From contig JANUWF010002273.1 in NCBI GenBank assembly GCA_026120185.1, positions 1,285,001 through 1,349,000 on the forward strand: a stretch of DNA of 64,000 bases, read 5' to 3'. This DNA comes from Voacanga thouarsii. Lineage: Eukaryota > Streptophyta > Magnoliopsida > Gentianales > Apocynaceae. Each line of letters opens with the position of its first letter. Position 1 is the stretch's first letter. Under the pieces are notes generated by a model. It searched no databases. It saw nothing but the letters and a program-made list of their open reading frames with translations, and had not been told where the DNA came from. The translations under genes were made by a program, and so were the position numbers. Shown here one piece after another: positions 1 through 12,480 of this stretch.

Positions 1-844
1 GCTACATTAAAGCTTTGACGAAGTTTATTCAAATGCATGTGTGAGGTTTAATCCAGCCCTTTTTTTTTTTTTTTTTTTGGTTTTAAGAATGCTGTAGATA
101 TGTTGATATTAATAATTTTAAATACTAGTACTTTCATTCTAAATAAATTAATAGTGTTCAATTTAATACAAAATTTTATGTAAAATATATATATAATTTT
201 AAATATTTTTATATTAAATTTAAATATAGAAAAATATATTAATTATTTTATAATATATAATATATTAAATCTATTCTTTTATAGGAAATGTCTGCCCTTT
301 TAAACAACTTAAACTAATAAATAGATCAATTTAATTAAGATGGAAGGAATAGTTAAATAATACTCAAACTTAAATTGTAAGTAGTCTAATGTTTTGAAAA
401 GAGTGAGGATAGTTTATATTACCATCAGCCCAATGTTTTTCATTATCCCTCTAATACTTGTTAGGGGAATGAATAATTTATGGCTTAAATATATTTTTCA
501 CTCTCCCACCTTCGGCGACAATATGCCTATTCTGCCATTGAAGCAACAGGAAACCCTCTGTAGTTTCCTCACCAGATTTCTTGCTATTTCAAGGTTGATG
601 AAATTTTTTCCTTTCTTTTTTTTTTTTTTGTTTTTTTTTTTTTTGGTGGTGGGGAGGAAGGGTGGGGGTGGTGGTTGTAGACTAGATTTGAGGGGCAAAG
701 AAATGGTATTCTGGCCTAGATATGTATGTGCAAATCAAGTGACTTCTCCAGCAGGGCAATTAGGTGTTTGATGGAGAAATGCACAATAACAGAAATGTAG
801 AATTCAACAGAGTAAGTATTTAAAAGATTGGAGCCAATATGAGT
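1..844. other. AT-rich intergenic DNA, no gene seen
   Basis: Low-complexity AT-rich sequence with poly-T tracts near 61-78 and 619-644. The open frames here have no recognisable domain, and the poly-T tract makes a run of Phe in one of them. It lies downstream of the hnRNP-like gene, so its right edge may hold that gene's cleavage region. Confidence 0.6.
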
Positions 845-862
845 TTCGTATTTAAGCCAAAA

Positions 863-868
863 TTTATT
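863..868 (-). other. Candidate polyadenylation signal of the hnRNP-like gene
   Basis: The minus strand reads AATAAA here. It is the first good AATAAA I see after the stop codon at 1589, implying a 3' UTR of about 740 nt. Placement is inferred; a nearer variant signal is possible. Confidence 0.4.
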
Positions 869-1588
869 GCACTCCTCAATAGTTAAGTCGCCCACTATGA
901 ACTCACCAAAAAAGGTGAGTCCTTAATCCTGCAAGTAAACAAGAAAGTAAACAAATGAAGCCCAAGGAGGACAGGAACTTCTTAGGAAAAACAAAGCAAA
1001 GCTAAATCTAACAAGATCAGGAGCTTTTTCTGAAAATGAATCAGCATTCAGTAAATTATCCTTTCAAGAATAGCCAATCCTCATTGTCTGCAGGTTTTAA
1101 CTAGTAATGAACCAAACATTTCTTACAATCTGCCATTGTAAAACCCCAGAAGGGGAAGCGGGCTATGCAAACAAACTGGACAAGAACCACCAATTGTATC
1201 GAATATTACAGCAGAGCAGTAAAAAGAATCTAAGTAAAAGGAAAATCTGCCTTTTATGTCTCACCACGTTTACTAAGGAAGAGATGCATGACAGTTGACA
1301 CAACAGTTTTTCTGTATATCCCGCAATCCAATTTTACAACTCAGCCAAAATGCCTAGAAAGAAAACCTATATTGAAAACTCAAGAGTTCAAATCTTACAT
1401 GAAATCCCTTGTAGATGCTTAACTTGATGTGTTCTATAGAACTCGTACAGTCACACATCAACCGGATCTAACCTCATCCATTGCTAGCCAGAAATAATCC
1501 TCCAAAACGAACAAAAAATTTCACCACCTGACATTTAGTTCACCTCACAGTTGCACCTACTACTTTATCAACCCCTTATAGTATATTC

Positions 1589-4500
1589 CTAGGCAGCAAT
1601 TCCTGTAGCATACAAAAGAATATGTTATTATGTGAATCAAGTCACACATTAACAGTTTAAATCATCGGATATCAGATCATACAATGGGAAAGGCAGAAAG
1701 AAGTGGAGAAACAATTATTCTATAGTTCAATAATCAATCACCATAACAATATAGCCGAAAACCAACCAATATGAAGTACCAAGTAAAACAAAATGCAAAT
1801 GCTGAAGAGATCTCTGACTATTAAAACTACAAACCTAACATATTCAAGCAGGAAACAGACAGTCAATTCTCCATCAAATAAATAAATAATAATCATAACC
1901 ATCATCATCATCTTGGGATAGAATTCAAATTTAAGCTAAATGGAGATTATCAATAGATATGTGGTACATGATTTGTTTCTTAATTAGGCTGCTATTCTTT
2001 GTATTCTGAAAATATACTCGGTACATGTTAAAATATTACAAACTATGCTACACATCAACATTCCTTCACAGCAATATTATTAGAATAAAAAAGTGTTCCT
2101 TGAAAAGTGTTTTATTGAACAGTAACAAACAATAACTCTAGAATTAAGAATGAAATGGTGTTCTTGGAATTGATTCTGGACTTATCCAACATCAATTATT
2201 ACAGGATCAATCATCCAAGAGGATAAAAAATGGACTGCATTTGTCAGCATCATCAGAGCCTTCAATAGTTTTATGAAACAGTGGACTAATGAGGAAAGAT
2301 TATAGCAAACAACAAAATTTCATCACCAATATATATATATATTTTTCCTTTTTAATCTTGTACATATTCCCAACACCCCCCCCCCCCAAAACAAAGTCCA
2401 GAACAAATTTTGCCAGAGTTGGATGCAGTTTTTCATGATGTGTCCTTGTATAAGCTGGAACAAGAATCTATACAGAAAGAAAAACAGCAAAACCAGTGTA
2501 ATGCAATTTTGTTTTTACCGTACTTCTATAGTCTCTAAGTTGAAATACATAGACAGATCAAGCTGAATTCAGGACTCGAAAGCCAATCAAATGAGCATTT
2601 AAACCCAAGAGAAAGAATAACTTCTGGATGAGGCTAACAAAATCAATCACGACGTTATCCTTGAAAGAATTGTTTCTTTTGCCAAACATTTGATTTAGTT
2701 TAAATCCAATTTGATACAAAATCCTCAAAAACTTCTCTCTCTTAAACAACCTTAATAATTGGCTTTAGAGCAATCACTTGAGAAACCTGTAGCAATTATG
2801 ACTAAGCATAAAGGTATGTATAATTCACAGGAACTGCATTCAAAACAAGGAACTCAACTCTCATGCAGGCAACCAAATTTGTGGCACTGAATTATCTAGC
2901 TTGATAGCTTAGATAGGGAAAGTCTTGTTCCCCACCCCAACTGAAAATATTAGGGAAAAAGAATAGGAAGAAAGAAAAAGAATTACTCACCTCTACTAGA
3001 TCTACCAGAAACGCTATAACTTCCCACATAACCAACTGAATTGCTAGGTGTAACATTTGATGTGGCATTCCCAAGTCTATAATTAAAATTGCCAGCGCTC
3101 ACTACATCTGGGGATGATGACTGCCAAGTTGGGTCATCATAAAATGAACCATTACCATATAAGTTTCCTAAAGGCACATCATGGTTATCATTTCTTCCAG
3201 CATATGATGAGGTTGCCCCTGCATTGCTTCCATTGATTTTTCCATATGCCCCCCCAGCCATGAAATTGTCATCCCCAGAGCCATAAGCAATGTTACTGCT
3301 GCTATAAGAACCAGCTCCTCCAGCTTGACCTGAGCCTGGAGAAGAACCCCAAATTGCACCAATACTCCCAAAAGCACCAAGCAATTCAGTATTCCCGTTT
3401 CCAGATTCAATAAATTCATTGGATTGAGCAGACTTTGCTTCATAATTTAAGTTCCCATTGGCCCACATATTTCGGCTAGTTGAGTTCAATAGAGAACCAC
3501 TACCACCAATGCCCGCACCATATCCAACTGGACTATTGTACCTGTTTGAATACATATTCTGAAGAGGATTCAAGCCACGTCCATAGCCTATATTCGGACT
3601 AAAACTTCCACTTCCCGCATAGTCTGAACTCAATCCTGACTCCATATTTGGCCCAATGGCATAATTAGAGGGACCATACTGAAGATATCCACTCCGTCCA
3701 ACAGTAACTGGACTAAATCTTCCATCCATCCTTACTCCCCCATAACTTCCCATAGAGCTTGGGTTATAACCTTGAGAATATGCACTAAGAAAGTTGTTGA
3801 CTCTATTTAAACCATGATTATATCCACCTAAGGGGCTTCGGGTTGGCCCAGGAGATAACTCCTTGGGAACAGCCCGCTTAACCTCAACCATTTTCCCATT
3901 AAGTTCATGAAAGGTTTTGAGCAAAACCCTATCTACTGCTTCCTCGGAGTCATATGTGATAAATCCAAAACCTCTAGGCCTTTTTGTGTTGTGATCATAC
4001 ATCACAACAACATCTGTAATTGTACCAAACTGATCAAAGTATTTCTTAAAGTCACTGTCTGTAACTGTGGATGCTAAACCTCCTACAAAGATTTTCTTTG
4101 TGCGTGCAGGACCTGGCGAACCCTGAACACTGCCGTTGCTTCTGTTTACATTGTGTTGATCATCTCTAGGCACAGCCTTTTTTGCCTCCACCTGAAGAAT
4201 AAAAGGAATGTAAGCTTTGCAAAACATGAATTTTGGACTCTTGTACCAAGTAAAAGGTAGATAAACTTCCCAAAAAAGGAAAAAAAAAACTTGATATTTG
4301 GTCTTCATTGCAAGTGAATTACATGATTCTGACCTTTTTACCCTCCGCCAGGTGTAACACAAAATAAGATATGCAATATAGTAAAGAAATCCCGAAATGG
4401 TAATTGATATTAAGCAAAAAGTACTTTCAACATCTGAAAAAGGATTGCATTAACTTAGATGGCACAAGAAAACTGGAAATATGCTTCAGATTCCCCAACA

Positions 4501-5394
4501 TACTTCTCTTGGCACTGTCATCTTGTCTTATCAACTTAGAGTCCAAAGCATGATCCAGCAAGAGAAGCCAAACCAAGACATGCTTGTCATTCCACAATAA
4601 ATTAAGCAATTGAAGTAATAAAATAAACACAAGAAATGCAATATGTCTAGTAGTTGGCTAATCCTGTTTTGTTGTCTCATGCTTCACTAACTAGCATTTC
4701 TGGTGAAGAACTATTGTGGAAAGCATTAACAACACTGGCTTAACTTTACTTAGTAGATCCTCCTGTATCATTTCTGGCAATTATTAAACTTTTTTTTAAG
4801 ATCATTCTCTTGTTATGCTAACCAGTGGCACTGACACCTTTACTTATGTGATAATCACACGCCACAGGAGGAATCAATAATTGTTTAAATATTTTGCAAA
4901 ACCTGTTTCTTATTGATGCAAACTAAGTTTTTTTTTTTCCTTTTTTCCCCCCTTTACAACAGACAACGTTATATTATCAAAAAGGATAAAACCATTTAAG
5001 CTGAACAGCACAAAATCCAGTTTGTACAACAAATGGTCCTCAATGCCACAACATATCAGGTGGCATATGTTCAGAAAATTATACATTGATGAAATAAATC
5101 TGTCACTTTGAAATGCTTCAAATCATGAATAAATATGATTCAAAATTCTGAAAGCCAACATATGCTACTTACACTACGTCCATCTATCATATGCTTTTCC
5201 TTGACAACTCTTTCTGCAACATAAGGGTCGGCAAAAACAACAAAACCAAATCCACGGGCACGGCCTGTGTTCCGATCTTTCATGATCACAGCTTCTATTA
5301 CTTCGCCGAAAGTTTGGAAATACTCTCTTAGACGATCTTCATTGGTGTCCCACGAAATTCCACCAATGAATAACTTGCCAGACTCCATTTCCAT
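1589..5394 (-). CDS. hnRNP A/B-like protein with two RRMs and a glycine-rich tail
   Basis: Three coding exons join in phase: 5394-5173, 4191-2991 and 1602-1589, giving 478 residues. The ATG lies directly after a CAG acceptor that closes a 5' UTR intron. RRM1 (about residues 7-80) shows RNP2 LFIGGI and RNP1 RGFGFVVF. RRM2 (about 100-175) shows RNP2 KIFVGGL and RNP1 RGFGFITY. The rest is Gly/Ser/Asn/Tyr-rich low complexity, as in plant hnRNP 1-like proteins that bind nuclear RNA and affect splicing and mRNA fate. The last exon supplies only the end of a Gly codon, then Ile-Ala-Ala and a stop; the same RGIAA-type ending is what I recall for relatives, which supports the join across a 1.39-kb intron. 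If that intron is retained, the protein ends Arg-Gly-Glu instead. The family call is firm; the exact orthologue is not named. Confidence 0.88.
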
Positions 5395-6005
5395 TCTGCA
5401 CATCCCATATCATCCAATTGTTAACTCAATTTCCAAAAAGTACAAATTTAACTCAGGATACTATATCATGTTGCCAAAATCAAATCAATTACCTAAAAGT
5501 AGAGGGTACACATAGATCTAACAAGTGATAGAAAATTATGTAATCTACTGGTTGATAGATAACTTACTTCCCACTATCCAAATACTCATCCGCGATGCTA
5601 TGAAATATTTAATAAAAAAAAACAATCCAATATAAAGTATAGAAATGTAGATTGAGTGAAAACAGCTACTCCTCGTCAAAAGAATCCCTCAAAACCTCAA
5701 AATTTTTCATCAGTCAACTAAATAAAATTCAACAGCAGATCATCTGATATTTAACAGATCAAAAACCGATTGAAATCCAGAATACAAATTTCCTTGATAT
5801 CAATAAAGATTCAGACTTTATGACAAAAAGTTGGAAAAGAAGATCAGCAGATGGGAACTGGAAGCTTGAATTTACCAAATGACAAAGACCCAGATGAGAT
5901 TTGGATAGAATTCAAGATCCGAGAGGAAGCATATAGAAAGCAGAGAACTAAAGGCCCTCTCTTTTCCTCTCCCTTTCTTTGTTTATTTTGAGAATTCACT
6001 GTTTG
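5395..6005 (-). other. 5' UTR of the hnRNP-like gene with an intron
   Basis: On the minus strand a GTAAGT donor follows 5568 and a TGCAG acceptor ends at 5396, making a 172-nt leader intron whose acceptor is one base before the start ATG. The upstream exon is pyrimidine/purine-biased. The transcription start near 6005 is inferred from the TATA box. Confidence 0.5.
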
Positions 6006-6035
6006 GTTCTTTTGCCAGAAGATATGTTTTGTGTG

Positions 6036-6043
6036 TATATATA
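6036..6043 (-). promoter_or_regulatory. TATA box of the hnRNP-like gene
   Basis: TATATATA within CTATATATAC on the minus strand, roughly 30 bp before a purine/pyrimidine-rich leader. Position relative to the gene is right for a core promoter. Confidence 0.45.
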
Positions 6044-6060
6044 GGAGAGGAGAAATAGAG

Positions 6061-6994
6061 AGTGTGGTCTGAGAAGAAGATTATTTACATTTACACAGAA
6101 ATAGGAAATATATATATTGGTTGTCACCATTAACAGTCTTTCCGTCATTGAAAATGTAATGCAAAAGGATCTGTCCTCAAAAAAAAAAAAAAAAAAATCT
6201 ATCTCACAAGTGGAAATGAAAATAAATGAAATACATATATTTGCTCATATGTATAGATTTGGGGAATCTCTTTCTCTTTCTATATATATATATATATGCA
6301 CATACATACATTTATTTGTTCAAAGGTTAATAATACCACTTCATGCACTTGAAATCCTAGAGTGATGATATTCGTTACATCATTAAGCAAGAGACATTGT
6401 ATGAAATGGGAGGCTTATCAAGAATACCCACCTAGCAATTAGGGATAGACTAGATAGATTATCAAAATAGATATTTTCCTACCATTGAACATGACATATT
6501 TGGTAATCTTATCTTTTTCTTTTTAATCCAAATTTACAGTACGTCCAATAAAATTAAAATTCAAATGATCTTCATAAGGTGAATGAGTTAAATTATTATT
6601 TTTCTCTAAAATATATGTAAAAAATTTAAAAAACATAATACAATATGGTAATAAAATTATTTTGTCAGAATAAACAACATTATCACTACACGAAGCATCA
6701 TAAAACCAAAAGATTTTAGGTTTAGGTGTCAATTTATAATATAGCATACATAGAGTTTATTTTAAAGAATTAGCTTCAATTTAGATTTTTCAACTACTTG
6801 TTTAAGTTATATAATTTTAATTACACAAAGGTTTCTACTCTGCACGATACTATTTTGCTACTTCTATTTTAGTTTCTTTTATTAGAAATCAAAAAACATA
6901 TGACAAAAAAAAAAAAAGAAGAATTGTCCATATTATAATTTTACAATTGTAAAGACCTAAAACTATAACCGAATGTATAATAATAATTACTTCC
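6061..6994. other. Intergenic AT-rich DNA
   Basis: No coding signal. It contains a poly-A tract near 6180-6197 and a short TA repeat near 6281-6297. It separates the hnRNP-like promoter from the first copia LTR. Confidence 0.55.
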
Positions 6995-7361
6995 TGTTAT
7001 GAATTATTGGAATCTCCATTAATTAGTGGAGGCTCCACTAATTATGGATTTATGTGAATTATTAGAAGATTTTTATGGATGTCCACCATTTAGTGGAGAC
7101 ACCATTAATTGAGATTAGTTGAAGATAATGTATGCCATGATGTATTTCACTAATTAGAGCTCTATAAATAGAGCTATTCTCTAAGCTTGTAATACACCAT
7201 CATTTTGTGAAAGAAAGATTAGTGAAAGAAAGATTAGAGAAAGAATTGTGAGAGAAAGAAAGAGAGAAGTTTGAAGAGAAATTCTTGTGCAAAGAATAGT
7301 TAGAATTTTCTTAGTGTGTAGTGTGTAGATTTTATTCTAACACTACCCTAATTTTATAACA
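6995..7361 (+). repeat. Copia-type 5' LTR (first element)
   Basis: A 367-bp segment bounded by TGTTAT and its inverted complement ATAACA. It contains a TATA box (TCTATAAATAGAG near 7161-7173) and a purine-rich stretch before its end. It is followed by CGTTATCGACACGAG and, 90 bp on, by a copia gag frame, as expected of a 5' LTR. No second copy is found in the window, so the element is truncated on its 3' side. Confidence 0.7.
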
Positions 7362-7450
7362 CGTTATCGACACGAGTCTCTACCGGTACAAAAGCGAGAA
7401 GACTAAGCACGAGTTTACCGTTACCAAAACCGGAAGACAGTACGCATTTA

Positions 7451-8109
7451 TTGATCTCTATGGCTAATCTCGCTAAACTCGAATTTGTAGCCCTTGATAT
7501 TTACGGAAAAAATTATATGTCATGGGTTCTCGATACGGAAATGCATCTAAATGTCGAAGGCCTTAGTGAAACTATTCAAGCACATAATAGTGCATCTGCA
7601 CAACACAAGGCTAAAGCTTTGATTTTTATTACGTCGTCATCTCAATGAAAATTTGAAAATGGAATATCTTACAGAAAAAGATCCATATGGCACTGTGGGT
7701 AAATTTAAAAGAAAGATTTGACCACACGAAGATGGTCGTACTACCTACTTGCACGGTATGAATGGTTGCACATGAGGTTGCAAGATTTTAAAACCGTGAA
7801 TGAATATAACTCCGCAATGTATAAAATTACATCTCAATTAAAATTATGCGGAGAAAAAGTGAGTGATGAAGATATGTTGGAGAAGACATTCTCCACCTTT
7901 CATGCCTCGAATATTGTCCTGCAGACAACAATATCGAGAAAGGGGTATACAAAATTTACTGATTTAATTACTGCCCTCCTCATTGCGAGAGAAAAATAAT
8001 GAGTTATTATTGAGAAATCATGAAGCGGACCAAGCTGGCTCTACAGACACTCCGAAGTGAATGTTGTTGGCTCAGCGAGAAGCCATCGTTATAGTCGTGG
8101 TCGTGGCCG
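7451..8109 (+). pseudogene. Truncated copia gag (UBN2-type), frameshifted
   Basis: The gag frame begins with an ATG near 7460 and encodes a capsid-like start (MANLAKLEF, then YMSWVLDTEMHL). After a frameshift near 7650 it continues from about 7718 with the UBN2-type region (YNSAMYKITSQL, then LLIAREK). The Arg-Gly repeats of the nucleocapsid (YSRGRGRG) end abruptly at 8109, where the next LTR starts. No protease, integrase or RT belonging to this element remains. It is an inactive relic. Confidence 0.75.
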
Positions 8110-8807
8110 TGTTTTCAACGATCTTCTACTTTTATTTGGCCCAATTAATTAACTCTAACTTGAAAAGGAATAGGAAACATAAAATCTGCAAAGGAATTAG
8201 GACTTCCTAATCCGAATTGGGTTTTAATTTTCCTAAGGCGACATTAAAAGGGGGAACAGAGCTCGCCATTAGGGAGAACCCCTTTTCGTGCTTTTTTTTG
8301 CTTCTTGCAAGAAAATTCGCCGCTTCGATTCTCTCTCCACGATCCATAATTTTGCCTTATCTGGACCGGCGAACCGAGGGGATTTTCGAGGTGATCACAG
8401 CATTGTGTAAGGCCAACAAAGCTGATCCGAGACCGTCTTATCCCGCAAGAAGAGTCGCCGTACCCATCGCACCGGAGTGGGGCGAATAGCTTTTGAAGGC
8501 AAACCAAGCATTAGACCGGTGATTCGGCCAGCAAGATAAAGACGTTGCGGCGCAACTTGTCCGTAGGAGTGCCGCCGCTAGGTACATTCTCGTAGAACCG
8601 CGAGCAAGTCAATCGTGTATACTATTGATTTGTTTATTAAGTGTGAATTTCCGTCTAGTTACATTACGTTTGGACTGTGTGGCCTTGCCTGCATTGTTGA
8701 TATTTGATAATTGCAATTGTTAGAGCCCCGGTCGGGTATAGGCGGTGCTTGTTCAATTCAACTGAGTTGCCTCGTCTCGTGCTCGTAGGTACCCTAGTTC
8801 ACTAACA
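8110..8807 (+). repeat. 5' LTR of the decayed copia element
   Basis: Starts TGTTTTCA, ends CTAACA, and is closely similar over its length to 13598-14284. Many point differences and small indels separate the copies, so the insertion is old. Confidence 0.8.
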
Positions 8808-8848
8808 ATCTTCAAGAAGCTATTCTCGCAATTATCTGTGTGTGTGCA

Positions 8849-11800
8849 ATGGCCAATTGGTCGTGCATCGCATCCGCCGCGTATAAGCCTTTGGTTGACT
8901 TGAATGGTTTGCCGGACAAGTTTGGTCCAGTGACAGAACTTCAAGCGTTGGCAACAACGCATGAAAATTTGGTTGACCATGAGGGGCTTATTATCGCTAG
9001 CAGTGTAGACAGTGCCTATACCAACCGAAAGGCATTCTAGAGTAGCCGAGATTGTCGTGGGATGAACGGAATAATGTAGGCAGAGGAGCAACACCGCACG
9101 CATTGACAAATGCTCTCTTTGATGTCTACTCGTTTCGAGTCATACACAAAGAAAGATGCTATGGGATGAACTCGGATAGGAAATATAATACCGAGGATCA
9201 AGGTCCTGGAAAGGTATTATGTCTCCAAATTCCTGAAGTTTCGTATGGTTGAGGGTAAGTCTCGTGATCGAACGTACTCAAGAGTTGCAATTGATTATTC
9301 ATTCTCTTCATGAATCGGATATGGAACTTCCCGAGAAGTTTCAAGTGATGTCATTGATAGAGAAATTTCCTAAGTCTTGGGAGGACTTTGGTATGTCCCT
9401 CAAACACAAGACGGAGAAGATTTCTCTAAACGATCTCGATGAAATCAATATCCATTGAGGAGCAACATAGAAAGAATAGTCATATTGTACCTATGGAGTC
9501 TAATGTCCATATTGTGACTACCGGGAAGAAGAGCAATAATCGTAGGAATGTGGGGGTTAACTCAAACTCTAAAAACATAAACAAGACAAAAGGCAAGGCC
9601 AAGAAGAAATCGAAAGCAAACAAACCTTGCCGGAATTGTGGTCAAGTTGGACATCGGGTTAAGGACTCGTCCGTCTAAAAAGCCCAAAGTCAAACAAGGA
9701 TCAAATTCTCAAGCACAAGTCAATGTGGTGGTAGAGGATACTAGTCAAGCGGAGGCCGATTTGAGTACTCACCTTATCGAGGTTTGTACCATTGAGGCCG
9801 AGACCGGCATCACTACTTCCAATGATGATGAAAGGTATGTTTCGTTAACCCGTAAGTCTTTACTATTTATGAGCCACTTGAATGGCCGGTTGATACCGGA
9901 GCAAATGTGCACGTTTGTGCCGATAAATTGCTTTTTGTATCTTACCAACTCTATTAAAGGAAAAACTCGTGAAGATGGGGAACTCAACCGCAGCCAATGT
10001 GTTGGGGATTGGACGCGTGGACTTGAAGTTTCCTTCAGGGCGTATTCTTTCTCTTCATAGGGTGCAACATGTTCCAACAGCTCAGTAGGAATATTCTTAG
10101 TGGTTCATGTTTAGTTAGAGAGGGTTATGAACTTACTTTCAAATGTAATAAAGTAGTGATTATGCACTACAATTCTTTTGTTGGCAAAGGTTATTTGTCG
10201 TATGGTTTATTTAAATTAAGAGTTGAACCTTTTACTTCGATTTGAATAAAGCTTCTTCTATTGAGAATTCTCGTTTATCCTATGGTGCACATTATTGAAT
10301 CCACCGATGTTTGGCATAGTAGACTTGGACATTTAAATTTAGATTCTGTTAAAAGAATGATGAATTTAGATTTGATCCCTAAACATTCAATTGATAAGAA
10401 AAATAAATGTCAAGTGTGTGTGGAAGCTAAAACAACCAGGAAACCCTATCATTCAATTGAAAGGGATTCGTAAATACTTGATTTAGTTCACACGTACATT
10501 TGTGAATTCAATGGCTTATTGACTAGGGATCATAAGAAATATTTCATTACTTTTATTGACGATTGCAAGAAATATTGCTATGTTTATTTACTTAAACATA
10601 AAGATGAAGCACTTGAAAAGTTTCTCATATTTAAAAATGAAGTCGAAACTCAAACCGGCAAGAAACTTAAAAGGTTAAGATCTCGATAGAGGTGGAGAGT
10701 ATGGGTCTAATCCATTTGTTGAATATTGCCAAAGCAATGGCATAATTCATGAGGAGACACCCCCTTATTCTCCCCAGCCTAATGGGATTGCCGAACGGAA
10801 AATAGAACGTTTAAAGATATGATCAACAGCTTACTTTTAAATTCTGGATTGCCTAAGTATATGTGGGGTGAGGCTTTGAATACGGCTTGCCATATTCTCG
10901 AACCGTAGTCCCTCATAAACATAAAGAGGTAACTCCATTTGAAATTTGGAAAGGTAGGAAACCTAACTTAAAATACTTCCGTGTGTGGGGTTGTCTTGCA
11001 AAAGTTCTAATCCCCGAACATAAAAGGAAGAAGTTAGGACCAAAGACTCGTTGATTCCATCTTTATTGGTTATGTGGAAACAAGCTATGCCATGAGGTTT
11101 TTGGTAATTAAGTCCGAAATACCCGGTATAGATTGTAACACTATCATTCAATACCGTGATGCTACATTCTTTGAGAATGTGTTTCCCATGAAAACCGGTT
11201 TGCCTCAAGATGTTTCTACTTTAGATTCAACTCTTAACGTCCGATTCCATTCCCGATCATGTGGAAAGGATGAAAGATGTGGGGGCAAGTCCAAATAGTC
11301 CCAATACTCAAATTGAGGAATTGGAAGAACCTAGAAGGAGTAAGAGAGCTAAGGTCTGTCAAGGACTTTGGAAGTGACTTTGTCACTTACAATGTTGAGG
11401 ACGAACCTTTGACTTTTCAAGCAGCCTATGGCTTCCTCGTAAGTGGCATTGGAAAGGAGCCGTCAAGAGTGAGATGGATTCCATTGTCTCCAATGGGACA
11501 TGGGAATTGGTAGATCTCCCTCCCGGGTGCAAGACAATTGGATGTAAATGGATATTTAAGAAGAAACTTAAACCAGTATGGGACCATAGATAAGTATAAA
11601 GCCGTATTAGTTGCCAAAGGGTTTAGACAGAAAGAGGGAATAGACTATTTTGATACATACTCTCCCGTTGCTCGCTTGACTACAATCCGAGTGCTAATTG
11701 CATCGGCTTCCATATATTGTCTCACCATCCACCAAATGGATGTGAAGACAGACTTTTCTTCATGGTGATCTTGAAGAAGAGATATATATGGATCAACCTG

Positions 11801-12480
11801 AGGGATTTGTGGCCAAAGGAAATGAACGGAAAGTTTGTAAACTTATTAAATCCCTATATGGTCTAAAACAAGCACCCAAACAATGGCATGAAAAATTTGA
11901 TAAAACAATTTTATCATTTGGCTTCAACATAAATGAGAATGACAAGTGTGTTTACCGTAAGGTTAAAGGTAATACTTGTATTGTTCTATGCCTCGTATGT
12001 GGATGACATTTTGCTATTTGGGTCCAATATTGAGATAATTAATGAGACTAAATCATTTTTGAAAAGTAAGTTTGAAATGAAGGATATGGGAGTAGCAAAT
12101 GTGATTCTTGGCCTAAAGTTGATTCGCTCAACTGAGGGGATAACCATTTCTCAAACTCACTATGTTGAGAGTGTTCTTGAGAAATATGGGTATCAAAATT
12201 GTAGAATTGCTAAAACTCCAAGTGACCCTTCTGTAGCTTTGTTCAAAAATGAAAGTGGAGTTCCTGTGTCTCAATTAAGATATTCTCAAATTATTGGTAG
12301 CTTGCAATATCTTGCGAATGGCTCAAGACCAGATATTTCATTTTCTCGTATCTAAGTCGGCAAGATATACAAGTTGTCCAAATCGGACTCATTGGGAGGC
12401 CTTGGATAGAGTACTAAGGTACTTGAAGGGAACAAAGTGTCCCTTGGGCTGCATTATGGGAAATTCCCTACCGACTTAGC
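8849..12480 (+). pseudogene. Copia gag-integrase-RT remains with many frameshifts
   Basis: Pieces appear in copia order. Gag: LQLIIHSLHESDMELPEKF near 9270-9345, and a zinc-knuckle start CRNCGQVGH near 9630-9656 that breaks before its last Cys. GAG-pre-integrase: WHSRLGHLNLDSVKRMM near 10312-10362. The integrase core follows, with a frame break near 10680. RT: IDYFDTYSPVARLTTIRV near 11640-11693, LIKSLYGLKQAPKQW, and an intact YVDDILLFGS near 11995-12024. The frame ends just after RYLKGTK, so RNase H is lost. At least eight frameshifts or stops are visible, so it cannot encode enzymes. Confidence 0.85.

Noticed and set aside
394..771. 125-codon open frame
   Set aside because: It begins at a TTG, crosses a poly-T tract that makes a run of Phe, and has no domain. 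Chance frame.
4192..4362. N-terminal extension of the second hnRNP exon
   Set aside because: It lies before a clear TTCTTCAG acceptor and has no RRM content; it is intron.
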